A DNA stretch of 64,000 nucleotides from Archivesica marissinica (GCA_014843695.1 CM026390.1:9432977-9496976), one strand, 5' to 3'. Positions 42,872-57,002 are shown, counted from the stretch's first letter. The notes: generated by a model from the letters alone, not told the origin. Made by a program: numbers and translations.

Positions 42872-43437
42872 CCGTTTGAGACTAATATCTTATAGACGAA
42901 TAATTTGACACTTATATAACAAGATCCCATTTCGTACCGGTAGGCCTATGATTTAACATAGTGCTCTGGCCTATTGACAGCAGTCCAATATTAATAATAA
43001 TGGACTGCAAGTACAAAGGTATGACGTCACGAAAGTGTTTTAATGCTTGTTTATATACAATACAATTACAAATATAAACATGATAAATATATAAGCAAAA
43101 TGATACAACTGCAATGCTATGCTTATACTTGTACTTGAACACTGTTAAGAATAAAATCTAGAGGCAAATGGGTTGTGCAACAAGTTTTACCAACATTAGC
43201 GAGTACCCTCCCCAATTTGTTAGTTTCTCCATCGGTTATTATAATACAACCCAATACCAAGTAGCTGTAGTAACAGCCTAAGGGCTAAAATATCTAAAGT
43301 GTGAATCAGATAAAAATAGAAATATAAAATAACATTTTATTATTCATATTTATCTGCTCAATGTGTCTATAATGGTATACCAACTAGTTGAACTCAATTT
43401 ATCTTCCTTTATATAAATGAACAGCATTGATGCATGG
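42872..43437. other. AT-rich spacer, nothing recognised
   Basis: Contains a minor inverted repeat (CAGTCCAATATT and AATGGACTG near 42,981-43,009). No exon seen. Confidence 0.5.
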
Positions 43438-43700
43438 AGATGTGGTAATAATATGTTTATGGAGACATGGTCATTTGTATATGGAGACATGGTCATTTGT
43501 ATATGGAGACATGGTCATTTGTATATGGAGACCATCGTCATTTGTATATGGAGACATCGTCATTTGTATATGGAGACATCGTCATTTGTATATGGAGACA
43601 TCGTCATTTATATATGGAGACATCGTCATTTGTATATGGAGACATCGTCATTTGTATATGGAGACATCATCATTTGTATATGGAGACATCATCATTTGTA
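43438..43700. repeat. 22-bp tandem repeat, about 12 copies
   Basis: Core TATGGAGACATCGTCATTTG with ATGGTC/ATCGTC/ATCATC variants in successive runs. One unit has an extra C (GAGACCATCG). Open frames here are artefacts. Confidence 0.95.
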
Positions 43701-43797
43701 TCGAATATACTCTTTATTCGTGCGGACATTCAATCGCAAAAATTATAACAGCGAAAATTGATTCATAATATGCTCATTAATATTTTTCAAAACTGCA

Positions 43798-46700
43798 TTG
43801 CTACGGTTGCTGCATACAGACAGTGTACCGATACGGCATACATACAGTGTACCGTTACTGCATACAGACAGTGTACCATTACTGCATACAGACAGTGTAC
43901 CATTACTGCAGAGACAGTGTATCGTTACTGCATACAGACAGTGTACCATTACTGCATACAGACAGTGTACCATTACTGCAGAGACAGTGTACCGTTACTG
44001 CATACATACAGAGTACCATTACTGCATACAGACAGTGTACCATTACTGCATACAGACAGTGTACCATTACTGCAGAGACAGTGTACCGTTACTGCATACA
44101 TACAGTGTACCATTACTGCATACATACAGTGTACCATTACTGCATACAGACAGTGTACCATTACTGCATATAGACAGTGTACGGTTACTGCATATAGACA
44201 GTGTACGGTTACTGCATACAGACAGTGTACCGTTACTGCATACAGACAGTGTACCGTTACTGCATACATACAGTGTACCGTTACTGCATACAGACAGTGT
44301 ACCATTACTGCATACAGACAGTGTACTGTTACTGCATACAGACAGTGTACCGTTACTGCATACAGACAGTGTACCGTTACTGCATACATACAGTGTACCG
44401 TTACTGCATACAGACAGTGTACCGTTACTGCATACAGACAGTGTACTGTTACTGCATACAGACAGTGTACCATAACTGCATACAGACAGTGTACTGTTAC
44501 TGCATACAGACAGTGTACCATTACTGCCTACAGACAGTATACCATTACTGCATACAGACAGTGTACCATTACTGCATACAGACAATGTACCGTTACTGCA
44601 TACAGACAGTGTACCATTACTGCATACAGACAGTGTACCATTACTTCATACAGACAGTGTACCATTACTGCATACAGACAGTGTACCATTACTGCATACA
44701 GACAGTGTACCATTACTGCATACAGACAGTGTACCATTACTGCATACAGACAGTGTGCCATTACTGCATACAGACAATGTACCATTACTGCATACATACA
44801 GTGTACCGTTACTGCATACAGACAGTGTACCATTACTGCATACAGACAGTGTACCATTACTGCATACAGACAGTGTACCATTACTGCAGAGAAAGTGTAC
44901 CGTTACTGCAAACAGACAGTGTACCATTACTGCATACAGACAATGTACCATTACTGCATACAGACAGTGTACCATTACTGCATACAGACAGTGTACCGTT
45001 ACTGCATACAGACAGTGTACCATTACTGCATACAGACAGTGTACCATTACTGAATAGAGACAGTGTACCATTACTGCAGAGAAAGTGTACCGTTACTGCA
45101 AACAGACAGTGTACCATTACTGCATACAGACAGTGTACCATTACTGCAGAGACAGTGTACCATTACTGCATACAGACAGTGTACCGTTACTGCATATAGA
45201 CAGTGTACCGTTACTGCATATAGATAGTGTACCGTTACTGCATATAGACAGTGTACCATTACTGCAGAGACAGTGTACTGTTACTGCATACAGACAGTGT
45301 ACCATTACTGCATACAGACAGTGTACCGTTACTGCATACAGACAGTGTACCATTACTGCATACAGACAGTGTACCGTTACTGCATACAGACAGTGTACCA
45401 TTACTGCATACAGACAGTGTACCATTACTGCATACAGACAGTGTACCATTACTGCATACAGACAGTGTACCATTACTGCATACATACAGTGTACCATTAC
45501 TGCATACAGACAGTGTACCATTACTGCATACAGACAGTGTACCATTACTGCATATAGACAGTGTACCGTTACTGCATAGACAGTGTATCGTTACTGCATA
45601 CAGAGAGTGTACCATTACTGCATAGAGACAGTGTACCATTACTGTATACAGACAGTGTACCGTTACTGCAGAGACAGTGTACCATTACTGCATACAGACA
45701 GTGTATCGTTACTGCATACATACAGTGTACCGTTACTGCATACAGACAGTGTACCGTTACTACATATAGACAGTGTACCGTTACTGCATACATACAGTGT
45801 ACCGTTACTGCATACAGACAGTGTACCATTACTGCATACAGACAGTGTACCATTACTGCATACAGACAGTGTACCATTACTGCATACATACAGTGTACCA
45901 TTACTGCATACAGACAGTGTACCATTACTGCATACAGACAGTGTACGGTTACTGCATACAGACAGTGTACCATTACTGCATACATACAGTGTACCATTAC
46001 TGCATACATACAGTGTACCGTTACTGCATACAGACAATGTACCATTACTGCATACATACAGTGTACCATTACTGCATACATACAGTGTACCGATACTGCA
46101 TACAGACAGTGTACCATTACTGCATACAGACAGTGTACCATTACTGCATACAGACAGTGTACCGTTACTGCATACAGACAGTGTACTGTTACTGCACACA
46201 GACAGTGTACCATTACTGCATACAGACAGTGTACCGTTACTGCAGAGACAGTGTACCGTTACTGCATACAGACAGTGTACCATTACTGCATACAGACAGT
46301 GTACCATTACTGCATACATACAGTGTACCATTACTGCATACATACAGTGTACCATTACTGCATATAGACAGTGTACCATTACTGTATACAGACAGTGTAC
46401 CATTACTGCATACAGACAGTGTACCATTACTGCATATAGACAGTGTACCGTTACTGCATACAGACAGTGTACCGTTACTGCATACAGACAGTGTACCATT
46501 ACTGCATACAGACAGTGTACCATTACTGCAGAGACAGTGTACCGTTACTGCATACAGACAGTGTAACATTACTGCATACATACAGTGTACCGTTACTGCA
46601 TACAGACAGTGTACCATTACTGCATACAGACAGTGTACCGTTACTGCATACAGACAGTGTACCATTACTGCATACAGACAGTGTACCATTACTGCATACA

Positions 46701-49700
46701 GACAGTGTACCATTACTGCATACAGACAGTGTACCATTACTGCATACATACAGTGTACCATTACTGCATACAGACAGTGTACCATTACTGCATACAGACA
46801 GTGTACCATTACTGCATACAGACAGTGTACCATTACTGCATATAGACAGTGTACCGTTACTGCATAGACAGTGTATCGTTACTGCATACAGAGAGTGTAC
46901 CATTACTGCATAGAGACAGTGTACCATTACTGTATACAGACAGTGTACCGTTACTGCAGAGACAGTGTACCATTACTGCATACAGACAGTGTATCGTTAC
47001 TGCATACATACAGTGTACCGTTACTGCATACAGACAGTGTACCGTTACTACATATAGACAGTGTACCGTTACTGCATACATACAGTGTACCGTTACTGCA
47101 TACAGACAGTGTACCATTACTGCATACAGACAGTGTACCATTACTGCATACAGACAGTGTACCATTACTGCATACATACAGTGTACCATTACTGCATACA
47201 GACAGTGTACCATTACTGCATACAGACAGTGTACCATTACTGCATACAGACAATGTACCATTACTGCATACATACAGTGTACCATTACTGCATACATACA
47301 GTGTACCGTTACTGCATACAGACAATGTACCATTACTGCATACATACAGTGTACCATTACTGCATACATACAGTGTACCGATACTGCATACAGACAATGT
47401 ACCATTACTGCATACAGACAATGTACCATTACTGCATACAGACAATGTACCATTACTGCATACAGACAATGTACCGTTACTGCATACAGACACTGTACCG
47501 TTACTGCATACAGACAATGTACCATTACAGCATATAGACAATGTACCGTTACTGCATACAGACAGTGTACCATTACTGCATACAGACAATGTACCGTTAC
47601 TGCATACAGACAATGTACCATTACTGCATACATACAGTGTACCATTACTGCATACAGACAGTGTACCATTACTGCATACAGACAGTGTACCGTTACTGCA
47701 TATAGACAGTGTACCATTACTGCATATAGACAGTGTACCGTTACTGCATACAGACAGTGTACCATTACTGCATACAGACAGTGTACCATTACTGCATACA
47801 GACAGTGTACCGTTACTGCATACAGACAGTGTACTGTTACTGCACACAGACAGTGTACCATTACTGCATACAGACAGTGTACCATTACTGCAGAGACAGT
47901 GTACCGTTACTGCATACAGACAGTGTACCATTACTGCATACAGACAGTGTACCATTACTGCATACATACAGTGTACCATTACTGCATACATACAGTGTAC
48001 CATTACTGCATATAGACAGTGTACCATTACTGTATACAGACAGTGTACCATTACTGCATACAGACAGTGTACCATTACTGCATATAGACAGTGTACTGTT
48101 ACTGCATACAGACAGTGTACCGTTACTGCATACATACAGTGTACCATTACTGCATACAGACAGTGTACCATTACTGCATATAGACAGTGTACCATTACTG
48201 CATACAGACAGTGTACCATTACTGCATATAGACAGTGTACCGTTACTGCATAGACAGTGTATCGTTACTGCATACAGAGAGTGTACCATTACTGCATAGA
48301 GACAGTGTAACATTACTGTATACAGACAGTGTACCGTTACTGCAGAGACAGTGTACCATTACTGCATACAGACAGTGTATCGTTACTGCATACATACAGT
48401 GAACCGTTACTGCATACAGACAGTGTACCGTTACTACATATAGACAGTGTACCGTTACTGCATACAGACAGTGTACCGTTATTGCATACAGACAGTGTAC
48501 CATTACTGCATACAGACAGTGTACCATTACTGCATACATACAGTGTACCATTACTGCATACAGACAGTGTACCATTACTGCATACAGACAGTGTACGGTT
48601 ACTGCATACAGACAGTGTACCATTACTGCATACATACAGTGTACCATTACTGCATACATACAGTGTACCATTACTGCATACAGACAATGTACCATTACTG
48701 CATACATACAGTGTACCATTACTGCATACATACAGTGTACCGATACTGCATACAGACAGTGTACCATTACTGCATACATACAGTGTACCATTACTGCATA
48801 CAGACAGTGTACCATTACTGCATACAGACAGTGTACCATTACTGCATACAGACAGTGTACCATTACTGCATATAGACAGTGTACCGTTACTGCATAGACA
48901 GTGTATCGTTACTGCATACAGAGAGTGTACCATTACTGCATAGAGACAGTGTACCATTACTGCATACAGACAATGTACCATTACTGCATACATACAGTGT
49001 ACCATTACTGCATACATACAGTGTACCATTACTGCATACATACAGTGTACCGATACTGCATACAGACAATGTACCATTACTGCATACAGACAATGTACCA
49101 TTACTGCATACAGACAATGTACCATTACTGCATACAGACAATGTACCGTTACTGCATACAGACACTGTACCGTTACTGCATACAGACAATGTACCATTAC
49201 TGCATATAGACAATGTACCGTTACTGCATACAGACAATGTACCATTACTGCATACAGACAGTGTACCATTACTGCATACAGACAATGTACCGTTACTGCA
49301 TACAGACAATGTACCATTACTGCATACAGACAATGTACCGTTACTGCATACAGACAATGTACCATTACTGCATACAGACAATGTACCGTTACTGCATACA
49401 GACAATGTACCGTTACTGCATACAGACAATGTACGTTACTGCATACAACAATGTACCATTACTGCATACAGACAATGTACCGTTACTGCATACAGACAAT
49501 GTACCGTTACTGCATACAGACAATGTACCGTTACTGCATACAGACAATGTACCGTTACTGCATACAGACAATGTACCGTTACTGCATACAGACAATGTAC
49601 CGTTACTGCATACAGACAATGTACCGTTACTGCATACAGACAATGTACCGTTACTGCATACAGACAATGTACCGTTACTGCATACAGACAATGTACCATT

Positions 49701-52700
49701 ACTGCATACAGACAATGTACCATTACTGCATACAGACAGTGTACCATTACTGCATACAGACAGTGTACCATTACTGCATACAGACAGTGTACCATTACTG
49801 CATACAGACAGTGTACCATTACTGCATACAGACAGTGTACCGTTACTGCATACAGACAGTGTACCGTTACTGCATACAGACAGTGTACCATTACTGCATA
49901 CAGACAGTGTACCTACTGCATACAGACAGTGTACCATTACTGCATACAGACAGTGTACCATTACTGCATACAGACAGTGTACATTACTGCAACATACAGT
50001 GTACCGTTACTGCATACAGACAATGTACCGTTACTGCATACAGACATGTACCTTACTGCATACAGACAATGTACCGTACTGCATACAGACAATGTACATT
50101 ACTGCATACAGACAATGTACCATTACTGCATACAGACAATGTACCGTTACTGCATACAGACAATGTACCATTACTGCATACAGACAATGTACCATTACTG
50201 CATACAGACAATGTACCGTTACTGCATACAGACAATGTACCGTTACTGCATACAGACAATGTACCATTACTGCATATAGACAATGTACCGTTACTGCATA
50301 CAGACAATGTACCGTTACTGCATACAGACAATGTACCGTTACTGCATACAGACAATGTACCATTACTGCATACGGACAATGTACTGTTACTGCATACAGA
50401 CAATGTACCGTTACTGCATACAGACAATGTACCGTTACTGCATACAGACAATGTACCGTTACTGCATACAGACAATGTACCGTTACTGCATACAGACAAT
50501 GTACTGTTACTGCATACAGACAATGTACCGTTACTGCATACAGACAATGTACCATTACTGCATACAGACAGTGTACCATTACTGCATACAGACAGTGTAC
50601 CATTACTGCATACAGACAGTGTACCATTACTGCATACAGACAGTGTACCATTACTGCATACATACAGTGTACCATTACTGCATACAGACAGTGTACCATT
50701 ACTGCATACAGACAGTGTACCATTACTGCATACAGACAGTGTACCATTACTGCATATAGACAGTGTACCGTTACTGCATAGACAGTGTATCGTTACTGCA
50801 TACAAAGAGTGTACCATTACTGCATAGAGACAGTGTACCATTACTTTAATCAGACAGTGTACCGTTACTGCATACTGACAGTGTACCATTACTGCATACA
50901 GACATTGTACGGTTACTGCATACAGACAGTGTACCATTACTGCATACATACAGTGTACCATTACTGCATACAGACAATGTACCGTTAATGCATACAGACA
51001 ATGTACCATTACTGCATACATACAGTGTACCGATACTGCATACAGACAATGTACCATTACTGCATACAGACAATGTACCGTTACTGCATACAGACAATGT
51101 ACCATTACTGCATACAGACAATGTACCGTTACTGCATACAGACAATGTACCGTTACTGCATACAGACAGTGTACCGTTACTGCATATAGACAGTGTACCG
51201 TTACTGCATACATACAGTGTACCGTTACTGCATACAGACAGTGTACCATTACTGCATACAGACAGTGTACCATTACTGCATACAGACAGTGTACCATTAC
51301 TGCATACATACAGTGTACCATTACTGCATACAGACAGTGTACCATTACTGCATACAGACAGTGTACAGTTACTGCATACAGACAGTGTACCATTACTGCA
51401 TACATACAGTGTACCATTACTGCATACATACAGTGTACCGTTACTGCATACAGACAATGTACCATTACTGCATACATACAGTGTACCATTACTGCATACA
51501 TACAGTGTACCGATACTGCATACAGACAATGTACCATTACTGCATACAGACAATGTACCATTACTGCATACAGACAATGTACCATTACTGCATACAGACA
51601 ATGTACTGTTACTGCATACAGACAATGTACCGTTACTGCATACAGACAATGTACCATTACTGCATATAGACAATGTACCGTTACTGCATACAGACAATGT
51701 ACCATTACTGCATACAGACAGTGTACCATTACTGCATACAGACAATGTACCGTTACTGCATACAGACAATGTACCATTACTGCATACAGACAATGTACCG
51801 TTACTGCATACAGACAATGTACCATTACTGCATACAGACAATGTACCGTTACTGCATACAGACAATGTACCGTTACTGCATACAGACAATGTACCGTTAC
51901 TGCATACAGACAATGTACCGTTACTGCATACAGACAATGTACCGTTACTGCATACAGACAATGTACCGTTACTGCATACAGACAATGTACCGTTACTGCA
52001 TACAGACAATGTACCAATACTGCATACAGACAATGTACCATTACTGCATACAGACAATGTACCGTTACTGCATACAGACAATGTACCATTACTGCATACA
52101 TACAGTGTACCAATACTGCATACAGACAATGTACCATTACTGCATACAGACAATGTACCGTTACTGCATACAGACAATGTACCATTACTGCATACAGACA
52201 ATGTACCGTTACTGCATACAGACAATGTACCGTTACTGCATACAGACAATGTACCATTACTGCATACATACAGTGTACCATTACTGCATACAGACAGTGT
52301 ACCATTACTGCATACAGACAGTGTACCGTTACTGCATACAGACAGTGTACCATTACTGCATACATACAGTGTACCATTACTGCATACAGACAGTGTACCT
52401 TTACTGCATACAGACAGTGTACCATTACTGCATACAGACAGTGTACCATTACTGCATACAGACAGTGTACCATTACTGCATACAGACAATGTACCGTTAC
52501 TGCATACAGACAATGTACCATTACTGCATACAGACAGTGTACCATTACTGCATACAGACAGTGTACCATTACTGCATACAGACAATGTACCGTTACTGCA
52601 TACAGACAATGTACCGTTACTGCATACAGACAATGTACCGTTACTGCATACAGACAATGTACCGTTACTGCATACAGACAATGTACCGTTACTGCATACA

Positions 52701-53726
52701 GACAATGTACCGTTACTGCATACAGACAATGTACCGTTACTGCATACAGACAATGTACCGTTACTGCATACAGACAATGTACCGTTACTGCATACAGACA
52801 ATGTACCGTTACTGCATACAGACAATGTACCGTTACTGCATACAGACAATGTACCGTTACTGCATACAGACAATGTACCGTTACTGCATACAGACAGTGT
52901 ACGTTACTGCATACAGACAGTGTACTTTGTGGTGTTTTGTGGTGTACCGTTACTGCATACAGACAGTGTACCATTACTGCATACAGACAGTGTACCATTA
53001 CTGCATACATACAGTGTACCATTACTGCATACATACAGTGTACCATTACTGCATACAGACAGTGTACCATTACTGCATACAGACAGTGTACAGTTACTGC
53101 ATATAGACAGTGTACCGTTTGTGGTGTTGTTTGTGGTGTACCATTACTGCATAGAGACAGTGTACCATTACTGTATTCAGACAGTGTACCGTTACTGCAT
53201 AGACAGTGTACCATTACTGCATACAGACAGTGTACCGTTACTGCATACATACAGTGTACCGTTACTGCATACAGACAGTGTACCATTACTGCATACAGAC
53301 AGTGTACCGTTACTGCATACAGACAGTGTACCGTTACTGCATACAGACAATGTACCGTTACTGCATACAGACAATGTACCATTACTGCATACAGACAATG
53401 TACCATTACTGCATACAGACAATGTACCATTACTGCATACAGACAATGTACCGTTACTGCATACAGACAGTGTACCATTACTGCATACAGACAATGTACC
53501 ATTACTGCATACAGACAATGTACCATTACTGCATACAGACAATGTACTGTTACTGCATACAGACAATGTACCGTTACTGCATACAGACAATGTACCATTA
53601 CTGCATATAGACAATGTACCGTTACTGCATACAGACAATGTACCATTACTGCATACAGACAGTGTACCATTACTGCATACAGACAATGTACCGTTACTGC
53701 ATACAGACAATGTACCATTACTGCAT
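43798..53726. repeat. 24-bp megasatellite, about 410 copies, over 9.9 kb
   Basis: Core TTACTGCATACAGACA within a 24-bp unit that continues (G/A)TGTACC(A/G). Subtypes: AGACAGTG, AGACAATG, ATACAGTG, ATAGACAG and a 22-bp AGAGACAG form. The left half is mainly AGACAGTG and the right half is increasingly AGACAATG. A marker block (CTGCATAGACAGTGTATCG, then CAGAGAGTG) recurs at about 45,571, 46,859, 48,245, 48,889 and 50,773, showing higher-order duplications. Two foreign inserts of TTTGTGGTG type occur near 52,923 and 53,116. The array runs into an N gap. A 24-bp period keeps frames open for over 1,000 codons on both strands. None is coding. It would lie in an NF-kB gene intron or just downstream of that gene. 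Confidence 0.98.
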
Positions 53727-54726
53727 NNNNNNNNNNNNNNNNNNNNNNNNNNNNNNNNNNNNNNNNNNNNNNNNNNNNNNNNNNNNNNNNNNNNNNNNNN
53801 NNNNNNNNNNNNNNNNNNNNNNNNNNNNNNNNNNNNNNNNNNNNNNNNNNNNNNNNNNNNNNNNNNNNNNNNNNNNNNNNNNNNNNNNNNNNNNNNNNNN
53901 NNNNNNNNNNNNNNNNNNNNNNNNNNNNNNNNNNNNNNNNNNNNNNNNNNNNNNNNNNNNNNNNNNNNNNNNNNNNNNNNNNNNNNNNNNNNNNNNNNNN
54001 NNNNNNNNNNNNNNNNNNNNNNNNNNNNNNNNNNNNNNNNNNNNNNNNNNNNNNNNNNNNNNNNNNNNNNNNNNNNNNNNNNNNNNNNNNNNNNNNNNNN
54101 NNNNNNNNNNNNNNNNNNNNNNNNNNNNNNNNNNNNNNNNNNNNNNNNNNNNNNNNNNNNNNNNNNNNNNNNNNNNNNNNNNNNNNNNNNNNNNNNNNNN
54201 NNNNNNNNNNNNNNNNNNNNNNNNNNNNNNNNNNNNNNNNNNNNNNNNNNNNNNNNNNNNNNNNNNNNNNNNNNNNNNNNNNNNNNNNNNNNNNNNNNNN
54301 NNNNNNNNNNNNNNNNNNNNNNNNNNNNNNNNNNNNNNNNNNNNNNNNNNNNNNNNNNNNNNNNNNNNNNNNNNNNNNNNNNNNNNNNNNNNNNNNNNNN
54401 NNNNNNNNNNNNNNNNNNNNNNNNNNNNNNNNNNNNNNNNNNNNNNNNNNNNNNNNNNNNNNNNNNNNNNNNNNNNNNNNNNNNNNNNNNNNNNNNNNNN
54501 NNNNNNNNNNNNNNNNNNNNNNNNNNNNNNNNNNNNNNNNNNNNNNNNNNNNNNNNNNNNNNNNNNNNNNNNNNNNNNNNNNNNNNNNNNNNNNNNNNNN
54601 NNNNNNNNNNNNNNNNNNNNNNNNNNNNNNNNNNNNNNNNNNNNNNNNNNNNNNNNNNNNNNNNNNNNNNNNNNNNNNNNNNNNNNNNNNNNNNNNNNNN
54701 NNNNNNNNNNNNNNNNNNNNNNNNNN
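53727..54726. other. Assembly gap, exactly 1,000 N
   Basis: Placeholder gap between the 24-bp array and a 17-bp array. Downstream NF-kB exons could be lost here. Confidence 0.99.
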
Positions 54727-54970
54727 TACACGGGAGACTTATATAAACGGGAGACTTATATACATGGGAGACTTATATACACGGGAGACTTATATACATG
54801 GGAGACTTATATACACGGGGGACTTATATACACAGGGGAACTTATATACACAGGGTCTTATATACACGGGGGACTTATATACACGGGGTCTTATATACAC
54901 GGGAGACTTATATACACGGGGTCTTATATACATGGGGGACTTATATACATGGGGGTCTTATATACATGGG
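54727..54970. repeat. 17-bp array at the 3' end of a LINE fragment
   Basis: Core ACTTATATACACGGG(A/G)G with shorter GTCTTATATACACGGG units. On the minus strand it directly follows the stop codon of the LINE reading frame, so it may be the LINE's repeated 3' end. The left part is lost in the gap. Confidence 0.85.
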
Positions 54971-54973
54971 GTT

Positions 54974-55440
54974 TCACTCAAAGAATAATTTTGTATCACG
55001 AATGAAATTATAGACACATTCAAATATTACTTTGTTGATGTCATATGCAAGAGTCTCTTCACGGTGTAGGATAGTCTGCAGATTAGCAGTAGGGCATAAT
55101 CTTAGCACATTGTGTAGGAAATCAATTCGAATATTAGAATAGAAAAGTGGTAGCTGTTTTCATAAGATCCACAGCGGCATAGTGGTGATTGAATTAAGTT
55201 TTTTAAAAATAGATGCTCGTTGAGCCCACTTGACTTGGTTCTAATTTGTGTATGTAATACTTGTAGGTATCTATCACCATAATAGAAGAACGTAGCAGTT
55301 TTTCTTTTATCTTTGTTTATATAATTTTTAAAAGTTAGAAGACTGAATATCCAAAAAAAAGATTCTTGGGCGGAAACATGAATAATTGATCGTCTACTGA
55401 AGACACTTATCCCTATAATGTTTGAAGATTGCATGCATTC
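54974..55440 (-). pseudogene. LINE (non-LTR retrotransposon) ORF2 C-terminal fragment
   Basis: On the minus strand one frame reads GDRYLQVLHTQIRTKSSGLN, EHLF, then SPLCRCGSYENSYHF. This is the C-x-C-G...E-(N/T)-x-x-H-(F/Y) motif typical of the C-terminus of LINE reverse transcriptase proteins in animals. The frame then shifts, and a second frame continues FLHNVLRLCPTANLQTILH to ...NFIRDTKLFFE and a stop. Clade (CR1, Jockey or other) cannot be decided from this part. 5' truncated and frameshifted, so inactive. Confidence 0.75.
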
Positions 55441-56530
55441 CCAATCAAAGTAAAGTGTTTGTTTAGTTTAATGTCACCCTGCATTCCCAATCAAAGTAAA
55501 GTGTTTAATGTCACCCTGCATTCCCAATCAAAGTAAAGTGTTTAATGTCACCCTGCATTCCCAATCAAAGTAAAGTGTTTAATGTCACCCTGCATTCCCA
55601 ATCAAAGTAAAGTGTTTAATGTCACCCTGCATTCCCAATCAAAGTAAAGTGTTTAATGTCACCCTGCATTCCCAATCAAAGTAAAGTGTTTAATGTCACC
55701 CTGCATTCCCAATCAAAGTAAAGTGTTTAATGTCACCCTGCATTCCCAATCAAAGTAAAGTGTTTAATGTCACCCTGCATTCCCAATCAAAGTAAAGTGT
55801 TTAATGTCACCCTGCATTCCCAATCAAAGTAAAGTGTTTAATGTCACCCTGCATTCCCAATCAAAGTAAAGTGTTTAATGTCACCCTGCATTCCCAATCA
55901 AAGTAAAGTGTTTGTTTAGTTTAATGTCACCCTGCATTCCCAATCAAAGTAAAGTGTTTAATGTCACCCTGCATTCCCAATCAAAGTAAAGTGTTTAGTT
56001 TAATGTCACCCTGCATTCCCAATCAAAGTAAAGTGTTTGTTTAGTTTAATGTCACCCTGCATTCCCAATCAAAGTAAAGTGTTTGTTTAGTTTAATGTCA
56101 CCTGCATTCCCAATCAAAGTAAAGTTTTGTAGTTTAATGTCACCCTGCATTCCCAATCAAAGTAAAGTTTTGTTAGTTTAATGTCACCCTGCATTCCCAA
56201 TCAAAGTAAAGGTTTTTGTTTAATGTCACCCTGCATTCCCAATCAAAGTAAAGTGTTTGTTTAGTTTAATGTCACCCTGCATTCCCAATCAAAGTAAAGG
56301 GTTTAATGTCACCCTGCATTCCAATCAAAGTAAGTGTTTGTTTAGTTTAATGTCACCCTGCATTCCCAATCAAAGTAAAGTGTTTAATGTCAACCTGCAT
56401 TCCCAATCAAAGTAAAGTATTTGTTTAGTTTAATGTCACCCTGCATTCCCAATCAAAGTAAAGTATTTGTTTAGTTTAATGTCACCCTGCATTCCCAATC
56501 AAAGTAAAGTATTTGTTTAGTTTAATGTCA
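55436..56530. repeat. 37/46-bp minisatellite, about 27 copies
   Basis: Core GCATTCCCAATCAAAGTAAA, then GTGTTTAATGTCACCCT. Longer units have GTTTGTTTAGTTTAATG. The first unit overlaps the 5' border of the LINE fragment (its codons LYFDWEC are the repeat core on the minus strand), so the unit seems to include LINE sequence. Bases 56,100-56,340 show clustered single-base indels. Confidence 0.95.
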
Positions 56531-56584
56531 ACCTTATGGCTAGCAATTACTAACTTATGAGATACCTTATTTTATGGATATCAG

Positions 56585-56755
56585 TACTTCTCGAATCCTA
56601 TCCTTGAATGCCAGGTGCCAAGCTGATAGGCAATCGGTAACCATTGTTTAACTAGCTGGCGGCTCACCAACTGGTCATATCAGAACGAACCCCAGTGGTT
56701 CGAACCTTCGACCTCCCGCTCTGTAGGCAGACTTAACCACTAGGCCACGGAGACA
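56585..56755 (-). mobile_element. SINE D copy with body
   Basis: On the minus strand: TCCGTGGCCTAGTGGTTAAG, GAGCGGGAGGTCGAAGGTTC (B box), GAACCACTGGGGTTCGTTC, GTGAGCCGCCAGCTAGTTAA, GATTGCCTATCAGCTTGGCA. Same head as 5.6 kb. Here the body is also kept. Confidence 0.75.
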
Positions 56756-57002
56756 GTTTTCTGAGTGGAAACATTATTAGTGATCCTCTACTGAAGGCCA
56801 ACAATAATAATAAAGATTTAATTAAACGAGGAAAATTATTTGTCAAGGTCAATCTTCCATAAGGCCCTCAAGCCAATATTCCTACAACGTTTGAAGACTT
56901 TCTGGTCTGTTGTTAAGGAGCGGAAACAGAGTGCAACGTCTCGTCCACATGAAGGAAACATACATGTAGATTCGTATTTGGGATTCAAAATATTGGAATT
57001 AC

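Noticed and set aside
43758..54746. Open frames up to about 1,250 codons on both strands across the 24-bp array
   Set aside because: The period is a multiple of three, multiple frames are open at once on both strands, and some run through N. No start context, splice logic or family resemblance.
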